Shown here one piece after another: positions 51,841 through 53,781 of a DNA stretch of 53,781 nucleotides. Within the stretch, counting starts at the first letter, position 1, and each line of letters starts with the position of its first letter. The stretch comes from Actinomycetes bacterium (GTDB taxonomy: Bacteria > Actinomycetota > Actinomycetes > Propionibacteriales > Propionibacteriaceae). Under the pieces are notes generated by a model. That model had not been told where the DNA came from and did no database searches. It worked only from the letters and a program-made list of their open reading frames with translations. The stretch spans positions 1-53,781 of the forward strand of contig JAJXWF010000003.1 of the NCBI GenBank assembly GCA_021781735.1. The letters are read 5' to 3'. Made by a program: the position numbers and the translations under genes.

Positions 51841-52318
51841 GCTGATCGAACGGTTCCGTCGCGAGGCAGAGGCCAACGGCACGACGGTCGAGGTGCTCAG
51901 CCGCGACGACCTCCGCGCACGCGTCCGCGACCTTGTCGGCGGGCGGGCCGCACTCGTCGACCCGATCCCGCTGCTCCAGGGCGTCGACCTGCCAGCTCCC
52001 CCCGCCGACCCGTGGGACGCCGAGATCGGCGTCAGTGAGGCGTTCGTCGGCGCGGCGGAGTCGGGGACGGTGGTGCTGCCGCAACGTCCGGACGCCCCGC
52101 GGCGCACGTCGCTGCTGGTGAATACCCATGTCGTACTGCTCGCCCGAGAGGCCCTGCTGCCCACCTACCAGGACGCCGTCGACGCCACCGCGGCGCTGCG
52201 GCCGCGGCCGATCGGCGTCCAGTTCGTCAGTGGGCACAGCCGCTCGGGCGACATCGAAAGCGCGATGATCCACGGCATGCACGGTCCGGCCGAGCTCATC
52301 GTCCTCGTCCACCCCTGA
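51830..52318 (+). CDS. lutC: L-lactate utilisation protein LutC
   Basis: A 162-residue LUD-domain protein, the third component of the lactate oxidation complex. It ends in RPIGVQFVSGHSRSGDIESA followed by MIHGMHGPAELIVLVHP, the conserved C-terminal part of LutC/LldG; the middle has GVSEAFVGAAESGTVVL. The ATG at 51830 lies seven bases after AAGAAGGA within the lutB end. It closes the operon; no strong terminator is seen in the 50 bases before the convergent dehydrogenase gene. Confidence 0.93.
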   Translation: MTDELIERFRREAEANGTTVEVLSRDDLRARVRDLVGGRAALVDPIPLLQGVDLPAPPADPWDAEIGVSEAFVGAAESGTVVLPQRPDAPRRTSLLVNTHVVLLAREALLPTYQDAVDATAALRPRPIGVQFVSGHSRSGDIESAMIHGMHGPAELIVLVHP

Positions 52319-52368
52319 CGCGGTCCCCTCCCAACCTCCACCACGCACCCCGGCGATCGGACCCGGGC

Positions 52369-53406
52369 TCAGGCGTCGAGCTTGAGCACGACCTTGCCCG
52401 AGATGGCCGGGTCGCCCGCCACGGCGAGCGCCTCGAGGGCGTCGTCGAGCGGGAAGGTGTGGGTGATCACCGACCCGAGTGACGGCGTCGCCGCGAGCAT
52501 CGTCAGCGCCTCGTCGATCTCCTGGTCGAAGCGGAATGCGCCCTTGATCGTGTGCTCGGCCTTGTTGATGACGGCCATCGCGACCGTGATCGTCGGGCCC
52601 GGCAGCATGCCGACCTGGACGATGGTCCCCAGCCGCCTGGTGGCGGCGATCGCCGACGACAGCCCCGCGGGCGCCCCGGACGCCTCGAAGGCGAGGTCGA
52701 ACGACATGGGCTCGAGCCGGTCGACCCCGATCTTCACCACCTCGTCGGCGCCCATCGCCCGGGCGATCCGCAGCGGGTTGTCGAGCAGGTCGGTCGACAC
52801 GACCTCCGCGGCTCCCCGGGCCTTGAGCGCGCCCACGGTGAGCGCGCCGATCGGCCCCGACCCGGTGACCAGGCAGCGCTTGCCGGCGACGTCCCCGGCC
52901 AGGTTGATGCCGTGCAGCGCCACACCGAGCGGCTCGGCGAGAACCGCAAGCGACAGGTCGAGCCCCTCCGGAAGAGCCCGGAGCTGGTCCAGCCGAACGT
53001 TCAGCCGCTGAGCGAACCCTCCGTTCGTCTGCGGGTCGGACGCCGCTGATCCCAGGTAGGTGGCGTTGCGGCAGACGTGCGGATTCCCCGACAGGCACTC
53101 GGGACACTGGTGGCAGGCGTAGGCCGGGTGGATGGCCACCGGCGTCCCCGCGGCCCACTGGCCGGACGGGTCGTCGGCGACGCGCCCCACGACCTCGTGG
53201 CCGAGCGTGAGGGGGTAGCGGATGACGAAGTCACCCACCCGGCCCTCCTTGAAGTAGTGAAGGTCGCTGCCGCAGATGCCGCCGTGGGTCATCTCCAGTT
53301 GCACGTGCCCGTCGGTGGGGGCCGGGATGTCGATCTCGTCGACCCCGGCTCCTCCACCCACATGGGCGACGAGGGCGTGGATCTTCTGGCGTGCGGGCGC
53401 TGTCAT
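52369..53406 (-). CDS. Zinc-dependent L-idonate 5-dehydrogenase / sorbitol dehydrogenase-like enzyme
   Basis: A 345-residue medium-chain dehydrogenase. The catalytic zinc site is seen in GGICGSDLHYFKEGRVGDFV and LGHEVVGRV, the structural zinc site in ACHQCPECLSGNPHVCRNAT, and the NAD(P)-binding loop in LVTGSGPIGALTVGAL. The SDLHYFKEGRVGDF segment is that of L-idonate 5-dehydrogenases, which interconvert idonate and 5-ketogluconate. The ATG at 53406 follows AAAGGA by eight bases; an ATG three codons earlier is less well placed. With the MFS gene upstream on the same strand it may form a sugar-acid uptake and use unit, though a strong hairpin separates them. Confidence 0.88.
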   Translation of the reverse strand: MTAPARQKIHALVAHVGGGAGVDEIDIPAPTDGHVQLEMTHGGICGSDLHYFKEGRVGDFVIRYPLTLGHEVVGRVADDPSGQWAAGTPVAIHPAYACHQCPECLSGNPHVCRNATYLGSAASDPQTNGGFAQRLNVRLDQLRALPEGLDLSLAVLAEPLGVALHGINLAGDVAGKRCLVTGSGPIGALTVGALKARGAAEVVSTDLLDNPLRIARAMGADEVVKIGVDRLEPMSFDLAFEASGAPAGLSSAIAATRRLGTIVQVGMLPGPTITVAMAVINKAEHTIKGAFRFDQEIDEALTMLAATPSLGSVITHTFPLDDALEALAVAGDPAISGKVVLKLDA

Positions 53407-53473
53407 GCGCACCATCCTTTCGTGGTGGTGATCTGTGCTGCTGCGTGGGGTGAACCGAGGGCGTCCCACGCAC

Positions 53474-53508
53474 TGAGCGCCCCGTCCCGGGGTGGGACGG
53501 GGCGCTCA
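53474..53508. terminator. Strong bidirectional-type hairpin terminator
   Basis: TGAGCGCCCCGTCCC and its exact reverse complement GGGACGGGGCGCTCA enclose a five-base loop, a perfect 15-base stem. It lies between the end of the MFS transporter gene (53544) and the dehydrogenase gene (53406), both on the minus strand, so it should end transporter transcripts. No clear T-run follows. Confidence 0.8.
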
Positions 53509-53543
53509 ACGGTTCTCAGGTGGTCATGCGACCGGGTTCGGGA

Positions 53544-53780
53544 TCAGACCGACTCCAGCACTGCGTCGAGGTCCTCTTCCTTCTCCACGTAGTTGAACAT
53601 CTCCGGGAGGACGAACTTCGCCGACAGGAACCCGATCAGCGACAGGATCGACACCGCCAGGGTGGCACCGGCCTTGCCCCAGTGGGCGCTCATCACGGGG
53701 AAGACGAACGCGCCGAAGAACGACGCACCCTTGACGAACATGTATCCGAAGCCGGACGCCGTCGCCTTGAAGCGCGACGG
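53544..53780 (-). CDS. MFS transporter, C-terminal end (partial)
   Basis: The last 78 residues of a membrane transporter; the gene continues beyond the right edge. The frame enters as PSRFKATASGFGYMFVKGAS and includes a membrane helix (GATLAVSILSLIGFLSAKFV) before an acidic tail (VEKEEDLDAVLESV). The R-FKATASGFGY segment resembles the conserved region between helices 10 and 11 of sugar and acid transporters of the major facilitator superfamily. The substrate is unknown; the neighbouring idonate-type dehydrogenase suggests a sugar acid. Confidence 0.75.
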   Translation of the reverse strand, partial: PSRFKATASGFGYMFVKGASFFGAFVFPVMSAHWGKAGATLAVSILSLIGFLSAKFVLPEMFNYVEKEEDLDAVLESV

Positions 53781-53781
53781 C

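Noticed and set aside
49987-53158. Minus-strand frames of 725 and 458 codons opposite lutA-lutB-lutC and overlapping the dehydrogenase
   Set aside because: The lut genes have clear iron-sulfur and LUD motifs on the plus strand; the antisense frames show no family features.

Overview
The window is GC-rich actinobacterial DNA with GTG starts, ATGA-overlapping operons and an actinobacterial-type LexA box. A BluB-CobT fusion behind a cobalamin riboswitch, a gene arrangement known from propionibacteria, together with lactate-utilisation genes, suggests a member of the Propionibacteriaceae or a close relative. This assignment is inference; no rRNA or tRNA gene was recognised.

Layout. 1-10136 holds a type I-C CRISPR-Cas locus on the minus strand (cas3-cas5c-cas8c-cas7-cas4-cas1-cas2, leader, array of 13 visible spacers). 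Its cas1 is split by a 1.6-kb IS256-family element with an 8-bp target duplication; removing the element and one duplication copy on paper restores an uninterrupted 340-residue Cas1. Interference genes look intact, so the system should still use its old spacers but not gain new ones. 10137-10596 holds a decayed Phd-like antitoxin and a perfect LexA box. 10597-12773 is a two-gene module: a small unknown protein translationally coupled to a 610-residue protein with a sigma-70-like C-terminus. 12776-16889 is a decaying defence island: an IS256 remnant, a frameshifted Mrr-type nuclease, an AlbA/Schlafen-type ATPase and a broken hsdM. It ends abruptly against the 3' end of cobS, followed by the riboswitch and bluB-cobT. 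19277-19866 carries a truncated second copy of the two-gene module.

20139-24021 is an arsenic resistance cluster: arsD-arsA-arsR on the minus strand, and on the plus strand an ArsR-phosphatase fusion and arsC, with two inverted repeats between them. 24173-46289 looks like a conjugative element: a candidate oriT, a MobC-like protein and a relaxase; then an amino-sugar cargo (nanE, BadF-type kinase, GntR regulator, ABC transporter without its ATPase, nagB) with a DasR-type operator; then a minus-strand type IV secretion block (beta-propeller protein, transglycosylase/NlpC-like protein, pilin-like protein, TrbL-like channel, SCO6880-like protein, VirB4-like ATPase, coupling protein, DUF4913-type protein, primase-like protein). 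The coupling-protein gene has one in-frame amber codon, so the element may be transfer-defective. No integrase was found.

46836-53781 looks like ordinary carbon metabolism: mannonate dehydratase and fructuronate reductase, the lutABC lactate operon, an L-idonate/sorbitol-type dehydrogenase and the end of an MFS transporter. The best candidate for something undescribed is the coupled small protein and sigma-like protein module near the LexA box, present in one full and one truncated copy.
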